Positions 10,747 to 23,100 of a DNA stretch of 64,000 nucleotides are shown here, piece after piece. This stretch comes from Pteria penguin (lineage: Eukaryota; Mollusca; Bivalvia; Pterioida; Pteriidae). The stretch lies in the NCBI GenBank assembly GCA_035048485.1, contig CM068583.1, forward strand, positions 46,567,790 to 46,631,789, in the 5' to 3' direction. Under the pieces are notes generated by a model. It made no database searches and was not told the origin of the DNA. It saw only the letters and a program-made list of their open reading frames with translations. Each line of letters begins with the position of its first letter. Position 1 is the first letter of the stretch. The position numbers and the translations under genes were made by a program.

Positions 10747-11240
10747 TAAATATTAGTGTAACACTTTCACCATACTTTCATTCAAAGTTCAGATGCAATG
10801 ATCATTTACCTCCAAATCAATAGATATTCTTCTCTTCCCTTAAATTTCACGATAACAATGGGAAAACAAACTTTAAAGTTGGAAAAGCCTAGATTAAAAT
10901 TGAAAAAAGGTAGACTATATAGATTTGTTGTCTAAATCTCTTTTAATATACTAGATGTTTCTTATATATCGGCCAGTAAAGTTTTTATTTCTGGCGGAGC
11001 CTAAGACTGACGTGTTATTTCATCTGACGTGTTATATGCTACGCTCTCGAGATAGGATTTTATATCAGTGTAGAGTGGATCTCGCCAATTGTTCCCTGTC
11101 AGAGTTTCCTAATCTAAAAAAGAGCTTATTTTATGGTACAAAACACTCGTTACAGGTTAGAACCTTACTAGGAAGTTTATATCTCTGCCCCTTGATTTTA
11201 TTTGTTGACAAAATATAATCAGATATACGTAGACATATAT
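10747..11240. other. Intergenic, no gene
   Basis: AT-rich. The 87-codon plus-strand frame at 10955-11218 shows no known domain, coding bias or splice context and is not called. Confidence 0.55.
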
Positions 11241-11758
<518 letters not shown>

Positions 11759-12136
11759 GATATAATGATTTTTAGAAACAAAAAAAAAATATCGGGTTTG
11801 AACTACAAATTACGTTTTTGATGCGCATGCGTTTTGCAGCAATCAAAAGGAAGCGGTACGTTTAAAAATATTTCAAAACATTGCCAATAAAAAGATATTA
11901 TTTCTTCCATCTTATTGTGCAAAGATAACTAGTTAATTTAGGTTAAGTGTTTTCAAAAGTATACTTTAGAATCAGTGATATGTGAAATCAGAATTTTCTT
12001 ATCAGCCGCATCCACAGCGGCAGCGATTCCAAGGCCTGCAAGGGCACGGCCACGGGTAATTTATATTGAAATTAGGGCACGGGCCGATTGATTTGGCGAA
12101 TCATCTGTCATGTCATTGTCATTGTGATTATTAGCC

Positions 12137-12223
12137 CGACAAATCTAACGAAGGGCAATTTTATCATTTGTCGTTATGCCCTACCGACAAATGATAAAAT
12201 GTCCTTCATCAAGATTTGTCGGT
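12137..12223. mobile_element. Foldback element, arms about 38 bp
   Basis: CCGACAAATCTAACGAAGGG ... TTTTATCATTTGTCG (12137-12173) is inverted as CGACAAATGATAAAA ... GATTTGTCGG (12185-12223), with a few mismatches and an 11-bp loop (TTATGCCCTAC). It resembles other palindromic MITE-like units in the window but is not the same sequence. Confidence 0.65.
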
Positions 12224-12394
12224 CAGTGACAGTATGTGATTATGCAAAAAAGTCGGTGTTACTATAACTTAAAAGTGATTTGAGGGTATTGACGGTTTGA
12301 GAAAAATAGAATCTATCACTGCTTTGTACAGGTACAGGGAAATCTCACCATACTGTCAAGTATTTGTAGGCCATGTCATAGACTGAATAATTGT

Positions 12395-12500
12395 AACAGT
12401 AACGAACAGCACAGTAACAGGAAGGGCCAGGTGAAAAATTGTGGCCAGACCAGGGAATTGAACCCAGAATCTTCAGCAATCAAGAGGGTGCAGGACGTTT
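12395..12500 (-). mobile_element. Second-family tRNA-derived SINE fragment
   Basis: GGGAATTGAACCCAGAATCT on the plus strand is the reverse complement of a tRNA B box (GGTTCAATTCC). The adjoining GGTGAAAAATTGTGGCCAGA matches the copy at 13560-13690. It overlaps the left end of the element at 12491. Confidence 0.55.
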
Positions 12501-13022
12501 TGGTACAAGGACGTTTCGGTACACAAAAATAGGTTGCTTCGGTACATGGTACAAAGATGTTTCGGTACATGATTTTGGTCGTTTCGGTACAGGTACCTAA
12601 ATATCAGTACTGATATTAACAAATTAAAATGGATATTAATTATTATGACAATCTATCGAGAAGAAAGTAAAAAGATCAGCGCTAGCAAACTGTTACGGAA
12701 ATGTGCCATGCTGATCGACTTTTTAACTTTTGTATGGAAGTTTAAACGATGCGGAATGTGTAACTTTCTGAAGGAGCTTTTTAGTGAGGAGACAAAATAT
12801 TACTTGACGAAGTTTACGTATACATATACGTTTGGGCCTATGTCCTTTAGTAAAATTAACCAATTGATGTGTCTATAGGAGTAAGGGTCACCTGTTTGGC
12901 TAGTCACGCTTGCTGTCTCATGTCACACACAGACTAAAATATAGTGAATAAATCACCGAAACATATGTACCAAAATGTCCTTTTCATTGTACTGAAGCGT
13001 CTTTACTTATACCAAAATGTGC
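12491..13022. mobile_element. Candidate DNA transposon remnant with repeated TTTCGGTAC ends
   Basis: The left end holds several copies of a GACGTTT(T/C)GGTACA motif (12493-12592). The right end carries the same motif inverted (CGAAACATATGTACCAAAAT and CTGAAGCGTC...ACCAAAATGT at about 12957-13022). So about 530 bp lie between multi-copy inverted subterminal repeats. A 77-codon open frame inside (12645-12878) has no recognisable domain. The superfamily is unknown. Confidence 0.5.
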
Positions 13023-13114
13023 AGCCATTTTTTGTGTCAATTATGTTTTTTACTTGTAAATATGTGGCGAAAAGGGGGGTCTGGCGCCTCCCTCCCCCTT
13101 AAATCCGCCACTGC
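13022..13114 (+). mobile_element. Right half of the CAGTGGCGG MITE
   Basis: TGTGGCGAAAAGGGGGGTCT and CTTAAATCCGCCACTG match the right end of the copies at 8937 and 53588. The left terminus is missing. Confidence 0.7.
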
Positions 13115-13119
13115 AGTGA

Positions 13120-13540
13120 ATATGAAATTGTAAAACATTTTTACATGAATTTACAGGACATTCGATCTGGTAAACTAGGTCAATTCCAAAGCAACTTTTA
13201 CCAGACTGAAAACAAAACTGTACATTTTTACTTTAGAAAGATGGTAACAAAAACCATGCATCTGCTCACTTCAATTTTCATTGGTTTTTTGCGAATCTCT
13301 GGCAAGTAAAGACACATTTCTCCAGTTGTCTTCTTCAACAAATCGATACAGTAATCATAATTGTCAACATGAAAGGACCTTAAAACTTTTATGTCTCTTA
13401 GTTTTTATTTCATCTTCACCAGACAATCTATTTGGAAATTTAAGGTTAATTACGGGACCAACAGCATTATTACCAAACTTGTTAGTCCCTCCAACAATAT
13501 TTCATTTTCACTGCCACTGGTTTCTTACACTTCCTCCGCC
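13120..13540. other. Intergenic, no gene
   Basis: The open frame over 13281-13706 runs out of unique AT-rich DNA into the SINE at 13545, which argues against it being a gene. Confidence 0.5.
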
Positions 13541-13544
13541 CTGC

Positions 13545-13695
13545 CAGAGGTTTCTTAACCTGGAAACCCAAGAGAGAAATTACCAGCTGGTCCTCCCTCT
13601 TATGAGAGTCGATCACTCTCACGACACCAAATCTGCAACAGTCGGGGTGAAAAATTTTGACTTGACCTGGGATTTGAACCCAGGACTTTCCACTG
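13545..13695 (-). mobile_element. Second-family tRNA-derived SINE
   Basis: GGGATTTGAACCCAGGACTT is a reverse-complement tRNA B box. It sits beside GGGGTGAAAAATTTTGACTT, which the fragment at 12395 shares. The rest of the element is diverged. Confidence 0.55.
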
Positions 13696-14717
13696 AATTT
13701 GACTGAACAAAATTTATTTTCCTTAATTTTCTATATGTATTGTTATTCAGTCCAGTTTTTGGTCACATTATCTTCTTTTCCAACCCATCCCCAATCCATG
13801 CTTTTTCCCACACCCCTGAAAGGAGTAAAACAAATGTTAATTAGGCCATGTGCACCAAATTGATGTCTTGTTTTACAGAATTGCCGCTCCAATTTTTCTG
13901 ATTTTCTTTTTTTTTTTTCAAATTTTCGAAAAAAAACTGGTCTGGTTTTATTTCATAACTTTGCATTTTGCGCCCGGTTCCGGTTTTCACCAATTCTAGG
14001 CAGCATTCGGTGGCAGTTTGTCCACTCGGGGATGATAGACGGTAACAAGCCATTAACTTAAAGGATATGTTGAAAAGTGCGGAAAATTTTACGTCTACAG
14101 AAAAACTGACAAACAACTTTAATAAAGTATATTTCCGCGGCTATTTTTGCGTGGAGATTTAAAAAAAAGATTTAAAATGTATTCTTTTTTCACTACATAT
14201 GACAATGGTTTCATAATAAAAGTAGATATCTAAATTATAATTATTGATGGTAAAGTCATCGACCATTGCTGTGATAGTAAAAAATTTACAAAGACGTTCT
14301 TTATTGAAGTTCAGTCTAACATGTTTAATTCCTGTCGTTCGCTGAAATGGATTAACAATTTGTTATGTTGTACCTATTTTGCCACATATCACTTATATTC
14401 AAATGCGAGGGTATATCAAAAGTTGATAGTGCCATCACAGCCTCTCTATTTTCATCATAAAAATTTGAAGAACAAGAATTTTCTTTTAGTGTGGCCTTAC
14501 AGTAGTACATTTGTAAGGGAAAAGTCAAATCAATATACATGAAGCCAATCACATGGGGAGACTTTACTTGACATTATGAGGCGACTCCACCAATATTGGA
14601 TGACTTTATTTTGGAACAACTTAACTTTAGGGTGACTTAATTAATGTGACTCCCTCTATTTCACTTTCTGGTGATATACACTGTAGCTGAACTGAAAGTG
14701 ACCACAGGATGGATTTT
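13696..14717. other. Intergenic, no gene
   Basis: AT-rich DNA. Short frames on both strands (13841-14116, 14321-14552) lack any family resemblance. Nothing else can be supported. Confidence 0.5.
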
Positions 14718-15964
14718 TATACGCCCGTCATTAGACGGGACGTATTATGTTATGGCGCTGTCCGTGGTCATATTTTCAAGACTTTTTTTTCCGTCTTTCA
14801 AGATATTGTGTTGAAATTTGGTATACAGCTTTATTTTAAGGGGCGTCAGTACCATTTCGAGTTTTGTTACGATTGACCTACTTTTGACGGATTTATGGCC
14901 CTTGGACTTATAAATTTCAAAATTTTCAAAAAAATTCATTAAAAATCTATTTTTTGTCAAAACAATATGAAATTTCTCATGAAACAAGTAAAGTGTACCA
15001 ACTATCACATATGTTACAGTTTTTAATATCTTTTTCTTCATTTTTGAGAAATTTATAATTTTAGAGGGGAGGGGGTGACCATATCTCCTAGGTCATGTTT
15101 TCCGGACTTTTTTTTGCTGTTTTTCAAGATATTAAGTTGAAATTTAGTATATAGCTTTATATCAAGCAGGGTCAGTACCAGTTCGAGTTTTGTTACAATT
15201 GACATACTTTTGACGGATTTATGGCCCTTGGACTTATAAATTTCAAGGTTTTTTCAGAAATTCATTTAAAATCTATTTTTTGTCAAAACATTATGAAATT
15301 TATCATGAAACAAGTAAAATGTACCAACTATCACATATGTTACGGGTTTTAATATCTTTTTCTTCATTTTTGAGAAATTTATAATTTTAGGAGGGGGGGA
15401 ATGACCGTATGTCCTAGGTCATGTTTTCCGGACTTTTTTTTTGCCGTCTTTCAAGATATTGAGTTGAAATTGGGTATATAGCTTTATTCCAAGCGGTGTC
15501 AGTACCTGTTCGAGTTTTGTAATGATTGATCTACTTTTGACGGATTTATGGCCCTTGGACTTATAAATTTCAAGATTTCGTTTTGAAAATTCATTAAAAA
15601 TCTAATTTTTTTAACCATAAAACAAATAAAATGTACGAACTTCCACATATTTTACAGGTATTGATATCTTTTTCTTCATTCTTGAGAAATTTATAATTTT
15701 AGGAGAGGGTGAGGTGTTGGGGGGGGGGGGGGCTTGTTCCTAAAAAATTTCAAGTTTTTTTTTGCAGGTCAAGTTCCAAGATGGGTTGGATAGGACCATT
15801 TCTGCAGGAGTTATTGCCCTTGGACTTATCCTATGATAAAATGCTATGAAACGCAATTAACTTCAGTAAACGTCAGATGTTTTTCATGAAAATCATGCCA
15901 AATGCGAATTGATCCTGTCCGAATTAAGCGACTGGCGTATTATGCCACGCTAGGCGTTGCTGTT
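14718..15964 (+). mobile_element. HINE/pearl-like element, family 1, copy A (about 3.5 core units)
   Basis: The 5' end TATACGCCCGTCATTAGACG forms a small hairpin (CGCCCGTC/GACGGG). The 3' end is GGCGTATTATGCCACGCTAG then GCGTTGC. Between them are about 330-bp direct repeats, each starting near GGTCATGTTTTCCGGACTTT and ending in TTTGAGAAATTTATAATTTT plus a G run. Copies B (33667) and C (42779) have the same ends and different unit numbers. This layout, conserved ends with a tandem core and no coding capacity, is known from bivalve 'pearl' and Helentron-associated elements. The class assignment is inference. Confidence 0.75.
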
Positions 15965-16992
15965 GTTCAGTCTAGCCTAAATCATGGATTTTGCAAATCT
16001 TTGATTTTGACATTGAAACTGAATGTCTAGGTTGGGCACATTTTCTCATTCAGGGATAATTTCTGAGATAAAAAAAAAATTTTGTGGTTGAGGAGTTTTC
16101 ATTCATACATGGGTTTTTTCCCAAAGTTTCATCAAAATCTATTAAGCAGTACTGAGGAAATAAAAAATGTGAAAATTTAATTGACGATGGACAGGCAGAT
16201 GGACGATAATAGCTCACATACATGTATTAACACACATGAAATGAAGGGGAGCTTATGCTGATTCTCCTGCTCAGCATCCACTTCGACTTCTGCATTTACA
16301 GTGTTTAGAAGTTTCATTCTTTACTACATGTACAATGTGCTTGTATGAGGCATAGGATGTTCAAATTTATACCAATGATGCATCTATATATGTAAAAATG
16401 AAATCTAGTCTCAGATGCTGTGCCTTATCTACATTTTCCAGTTGATTGAGCATGTTTAGGTTCTTGTAGTATTATATATAACTATTATAACTTATAAAAA
16501 TATAGATCTACAGTCCAGTCCAGGTGTTTTGGAGAAATTGCAGAAAAACACCCGAAATCACAGTGGGAATCCAGGTGGAATTTAGATGTGCCTATTCACA
16601 TCTTTGTAAAATACACTCTAGCATTGGGTAATTCTTGAATTTACACCTGTATGTGGTCCACTGTGGGTGGTGGACAGATTATCAGTGGTTAGAGTTTCGA
16701 ACGACTGGCCCCTGGACTGTACTGTAATATGTAAGAAACACTAAAGGTGCATCAATGTGTGTAGCAAGAGAATCTTGTTTCAGCTGCAGTGTCTGACCTG
16801 TGTTTTGTGCTCGAGTGAACATGTCTGTCTGTCAGTCCATTACTTGGTAAACCTGCATAATTCCTCTATGCCTATCTGAATGAAACATGTACAGGTAAAC
16901 AAATAACTTTATCATGGTCAAAAACCCATGAGGTGAGCTTTGTAATTTCTGATTACACTAAGTTTTTTACAGGTGTATTTGTATTATTATAG
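15965..16992 (+). other. TACC: Region upstream of TACC coding start
   Basis: No gene is seen. At about 16088-16205 there is a repeat relic (CCCAAAGTTTCATCAAAATC ... GGACAGGCAGATGGACGATA). The acceptor TATTATTATAG at 16992, 23 bp before the ATG, implies a 5' noncoding TACC exon further left that I could not locate. Confidence 0.5.
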
Positions 16993-17015
16993 ATTTGTAA
17001 CAGAAATAAGAGAGG

Positions 17016-17186
17016 ATGGATGAGAATTTAATGGATTTTTCTATGGAGCAGGATGAGAATGCACCTCCATATAACAACAATCCTCCTTTGTGTCAGACTC
17101 CTCATGTGGTCAATTCAATTCTAAAGAAGTCCAACAAAGATAATCTTATCCAGTTGTTTACACCAGTTCACAAACCCTCTCTCAAG
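17016..17186 (+). CDS. TACC: TACC exon 1 (first coding)
   Basis: Residues 1-57, starting MDENLMDFSMEQDENAPP and ending VHKPSLK at donor CAAG/GTAGGT. It has an acidic start and a short Pro/Asn-rich stretch. The TPHVVNSILKK segment looks like a docking peptide but is not one I recognise. Confidence 0.85.
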
Positions 17187-20100
17187 GTAGGTACTGGTAC
17201 ACTTCTATTAATACTACATGTACATATGAACTTCGGAAATCAGAGAAAGTAAGCAATTGCCTGTTTCTTCTGAAAGTATCCATTACTATGACAAAGTTTG
17301 AAATATTACATGATTTTCTAAAAAATTTTAACTCGCATAGCACCTAAACTAACTGTAAGAGATACAGAATTGGTATTGTGGCACTTTGAACAGCTTAGCT
17401 CAAAAAACACATTGGTAAAAAAAGGTCTAACAGTAGTAACAATCTAGTATCTTTAACAAATATTTAAGAAGAGAGTTTAAAAACTTATTTTACTGCTGTA
17501 AAATCAAGCTGTTATTTTAATAGAAACTCTTAAAAAATACTTAAAATGGCTTTTCTGAACGTTGTTATTGGTGGTTTCAGCACTTAAAACAGTTTTGAAA
17601 ATTATGTAACTGAAATATCTTCTTAAATGTATTACATAACAGATAATAAAGATCTCAAGAGATTTTGGAGAGCTTGACTAAAAAAAACTTGAAAGCATTT
17701 AAGATTTGGGCAGTTTAAATAATTGAGGAAAACATCTAGAAGGCAAAATTTGAATATCTTAACCTAATATAGTGTAATTTTCTTAGGACTCATAGTTTTT
17801 AACCTACCTAAATGAAGTCCATTGAGTTTATGCTATGCCCCCGGATGTCTGCATCATGAGGTCCGGTAACAAAGTTTGGGGTACATGTAGCTAAATATTG
17901 GACAAAGTACATGTACTTATGCCAGATTGACCACACTTGCATCGGTGGTTCATGTAAGATACGGAAATGAAAGCCGCATCTGGCTTTTTTCCATTTGATA
18001 GAATTAGGGAAGAAGTTTGGAATAGCTCAGTATTGGACAAAGTACTAATCATGCCTGAGTAACCTAACTTGTATCGGCTTTTCATTTTACATATAGAATA
18101 CCCAGATGGACCCATGTATCAGATCCTGATTTCTGCTTGAGTGACTTGTTTTAGAAGTTTGGGGGTAGCTCACTATTTGACAAATCTGTCTATGTTATAT
18201 CTAAGCATCTCATAACAAATATGAATTTGAAATGTTTTATTCATTTCTGAAATAACATTTCATCCTGTAAGTGCAAAATCAGCTCTCTGCAATGAAAAGT
18301 CAAATGCTGCTGTTGAGATGAGCTATGTTATCATTGATATCCATGTTCCTTTATAAAACTGTTTCTCCAAACCACAAGAGATAGTAGTTGAAAAATGAAG
18401 CCATTTTTTAGAATATAAATAGAGAAGTGTGTGAAATACATATGATCGTAATAAAAAATGTAAAAAGCAACATTGACAAAAACAGACTTATAGACCTCAG
18501 GCAAACTGGAATCAGGTAAAATGACTCAGGTACAAAGAAACTTTAGGGCACCGTGACTTGAAGATAAACTAACTCGTGTCCTTTGGAACTATCAATACTA
18601 CATGTGTGTTCTAATGCGATTTCTTGAAATTTTCTTTATATTTTAAAATTATTTAAATGATCAGTGTTTTCTTTCTCAAGGTACAATTTCAAACTCCACA
18701 CTCTACAGTAAAAAAATCAACACCCACTAGATTTGATGCTGTACGAAAACTTGATGAGACAGAAAGATGGATTGAAAGAACGAGTGTTGTGACTAAACAA
18801 GACCATTTGGACTATGTACAGTATGCAACAGGATTCCTCAATGAGCTGATAGACAATATACCTTTGGATAGGTATGAAACAATAAGGAAATTAAATGTTT
18901 TTTAAAGCAGGGTTTGACATTAAGGCACGTCCGACTGAGATTGTCCAGTAAAAATCGGCAGTGGACGGGTAAAATTTTCATAGATAACCTGACTAGACGG
19001 GGTTTGCCGTTGAATGTACACATTTTTTTTTATATCTGAAACATTTCACTGTGAATTTTATCAAACTGCTACTTACGAGTGTCAGTCGACAGATTCCCAG
19101 TTGACAATCGTGAGATTGGTATTTAGTATTCAACAATAGCAATGAGTTTTACGGGTCTTTGAGAATGAAATAACAGTTCATCTCATATATACAAATTATG
19201 AGAAATTTGAACATATTGTGTGATGAGTAAATAATATTCTTTTAATTTATATCGCAATCAATTAAGTAGTGTTGTAATGTTGTCAATTATATCATTTTAT
19301 GTTAGTAAATTTAATGAAATTGGATTAGCGATGCTGTTTTGGCGTTTCTGACTGTTGTGATGTTTAGATGTAGATGTTATTTTCATATTGTCAGTAACCC
19401 AATTGAGTCAGTAACGTAATGAGTAACTAATGCCACTATTTTACCTGATACTCTGATGATTTACCACAGATTTATTCTGCTTATTTCATTAAAACATTTC
19501 TAAATCTTTTGTACTAGTCTCATAACATGCAATACTTTAGTGTCTGGACTTGAATCACTTCAGCTACAGGACGTAAAATGGATTTGAATTTGGACAGGTA
19601 TAATTTACATGAGGCTGTCCAACTGGACCACCTTTTTGAAAAGTTAATGTCAAACCTTGTAAAATGCAACAAAAGTTTATCTGCAAGCATCTTATAATAT
19701 CTAATGTCTACATTCATACTAATTCTAGAGATAGCTCCTGGCAGATTTATGTGATTTTGATATAATAAAAATATACTGACAAAATATTTGAATAATTTTG
19801 TGGACATATAGAAGCAAAGCATCCTCTTACCTTGGAAAAAAACTTCCAGTATGGTATCTATAAGACTTTTTTATCTTCCTATGCATTTAAATAAAAAATC
19901 AAATAAGATCAATTTTCTTTATTGATAAATTGAAACCTTTAAAGTGTAGAATTTTATACTACAGGAAGACTTCTTGAAATACAATACGTTGAAGAATATT
20001 GCATGACTATTCCAAGATGTTTGCATTGTTTTCAGACTCGCACATGTTATTTAGGGAATGGAGCTGTGGCTGGTCAAATTGAGAAGGTTAAATGTCAGAC

Positions 20101-23100
20101 TGCATAGATAGGCAGATAGTATATTTTCAAAGGACCATAACTTCGTCTTGTATATATAAGAAGCAATGTTCATATTTTATATGTATATTCCTCATAGAAT
20201 AGTCTTTCTCTTCATACATAATATTTTTACCTTCTGACCTTGATCTGACTTTAGATTTTTAGAGTCATTTTCCAAAGACTTTAACCTTGGCCGAATACTT
20301 TGAAGGCTTTCATATTCCTGGCGACTCAGTAGAGCTTTTGATTGATACCATATTTTTTTTTATACCTTTTGACCTTAAACTCAGAGTAAAGTTTTCAAAA
20401 CTTTAACCATGAGTGTATCTTTTGAGTAAAAGCAGAATTATATTGAAGATTTTGTTCTTGCTTTCACCAAGTTGACTTTTGTGGTGATGGATCTGCTTGA
20501 TGCAAAGAAATTTAGACTCCTACAATGGGTCCACCCAAAGCAGTGAGGATCTTTTAGTTTTACATAACATCTACCATATCTTGGCCAACCAAGTCTGACA
20601 ATTTCTTCTGTCTCTTTTCTCTTTTGAAAGAGATTGTCACCCTTGACAACCATGACACAATTTTACTATCTCATCTGAAAGATGGGACACTGCCGAGCCA
20701 CTGGTCTGATTTGAACCTGGGACCTCACAGTCAAGAGCCAGTCATCTTACTGACTGAATTACACAATGTTTATACCAAGGTTACTTTTGTTACATTGTTA
20801 ATAAATATTATGATTTGATAATTCGTTTGGTGTGAAATATTTTGCTTTATTCTGGTTGTTTCATAAATTGTCAGCTACCATTTGTTTCAGTACTCCTAAA
20901 GAAGATAAAGAGAAACCAAACGATGGTCCACTGGACTCAACATTAACCGACAATATGGATATTTCTATGATAAATGTAGAGAATATTGAAACTCCAGTTT
21001 CATCACATGAAAATCCACAAATTCCAGACCAAACTGAAACAGAAGAAGTAAGAGATGAAGAAGAAATGGAAACCGATGAGTTCTTTGATGCTGTAGACAC
21101 ACAGAATGATACTGAAGGATCACAGAATGATAGGGCTAGTGAATCAAAAAATATTACAGGGGAAAACAAACAAGATGAAAACTCCATCCAATGCTATTCT
21201 CCAAAGATGAATTTAGCAGAGCAATCTACTGAGCTGGATAGTGAGCATGTTCAACAAGAAGTCTGTTTAAATCATGGAAGCTCTGAAGAACAGTTGGACA
21301 AGACAACAGACAAACCTGTTGAAAATAAAGTTTTAAGTGAAGCCTGTGAACCAGTTACAGAGGCCCCTTCCTCACCACCCCTTCCAGCTAAGGGCAGCTA
21401 TGCTCTAGATTTTGAGCATTTAGATGACATCAATCCTTTTCAAACAAAGTCAGCTGTGGCTAATTCACCTGTAGGTTCCTCAAACAATAATAAAGAGGTG
21501 CTGCTTAAAAATGAGGACTGTGGTCAGCTCTCCAATAATCAGGGTGAAGGGAAATCTCTAGACAAGACAGAGTTGAAACTTCAGTCACCTATTAAAGATC
21601 AAGGTAATGGATTCAAAGATAACATAGTTGAAGGCAAAGAAATTGCAAACCATGTCAAAGATCTTATTTCAGAAGCTCCATCCTCACCACAACTTCCAGC
21701 CAAGGGCAGCTATGCTCTTGATTTTGATCACCTGGATGATATTAACCCGTTTCAAACAAAATCTGCTGTAGTAAACTCACCTGTAGGTTCCTCAAATGAG
21801 GAATCAATAGACATAAAAATGTCTCCACCCCCATCCTCTTTTACACCACAAGGAATTATTACAAGTCCTGAAAAGAATTCACGACTGTCGGGATTACAAA
21901 AAGTGGCTGATAACCCATTTCTCCAACTTATTGACTCTCCAGCTGTGAAAGAGAAAGAATTTGAAAAACAGAAAACACAAATTTTCAAGGACTTTGTTGA
22001 AGATGGAAAGGATGATGTTATGAGTCAGAGTTTTGAAGACATTGATCCTTTTACAACTAAAAGCAAAATTGAAAATTCCCCTGCTGTGAATTCCAAAACC
22101 ATGACAGGTGAAAATGATGCAACTGCAACTACTACAGACACAGACCTAGATGAAGTAATAAATGCAGCAGATGAATCATTTTCTAAAATCATCCAAGAGG
22201 CTGACGTTGTGCTAAAGACAGATCTAAGTGAAGAATCTCTTCCCTTTAAAACTAAATCCAAGGTTATCAATTCACCTGTTCTGGAGAGTAACTCTGATCC
22301 ATTTGCATGTAGACAACAGTTAGCAAATTCTCCTTTTACCTCAGATAAGACATCTGCAACTTCAAGACAAATAAGACATGAGGAGATATCTGAAACAAAT
22401 CCTGCTTCAGAAAAATTGAATACATGTGATAATAAAGAAGAAACTGAGACCACAGATCCATTTACATCAAAATCTAAAGTTCAAAACTCTCCTTTATCTA
22501 ACAGTGCTTGTCACTCAGAGAATCAATCAAGTCCTATTTCATCACCAAAAGAAAATAAGCAAACCACAGAGGACATTGATCCATTTAAACCTAGAATCAC
22601 AATTATGAATTCACCAGACATTGCACAAAAAGTATTGCATCATACTGGGGAAAATCTGTCTTGTGTAATTGATGTGGACCCTTTCAAAAGCTCTAACAAA
22701 ATTATGAATACACCAACAAAGGAAGACCTGGTTACAGAAACCCTGAAAATGACAGATGCAGCAAATTTTGACCCTGCTAATCAGGATTCTTTGATGTCTA
22801 CAAATGCAGTTCAAGATTCAGCAGCGTCCAGTGATCCTTTCCAGACACCAACACAAAAAACAGATACAACAAATACTACTCAAAATAATGAAAAGGCAAG
22901 CATATTTTTATAAGTTAAAGACTTGTAGGGTTGGGTGTATATCAATTAAAAAGAACCCCATCTATAAGAGGTTTTTCATTTAGATAAGAAAAAAGATGGA
23001 TTATGGATTAATGTAAAAAGTATAAATATGAAAAGATAAATTTTTCTTTCAAAGTAAATGATTGTACATGTATATATACCAATACATATAGTTGTTCATT

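Noticed and set aside
12645..12878. 77-codon plus-strand open frame inside the TTTCGGTAC element
   Set aside because: Too short and without transposase motifs; kept only as part of the element description.
13281..13706. 141-codon plus-strand open frame
   Set aside because: It runs from unique AT-rich DNA into a tRNA-derived SINE; no domain or splice context.
14745..15041. 98-codon minus-strand frame (also at 34292-34495 and 42792-43031)
   Set aside because: They recur because they fall in the family-1 repeat core; AT-driven frames without protein features.
22025..22453. 142-codon minus-strand frame inside TACC exon 3 (and similar at 20861-21187)
   Set aside because: Shadows of the real plus-strand exon, a consequence of its biased Ser/Glu/Asp codons.
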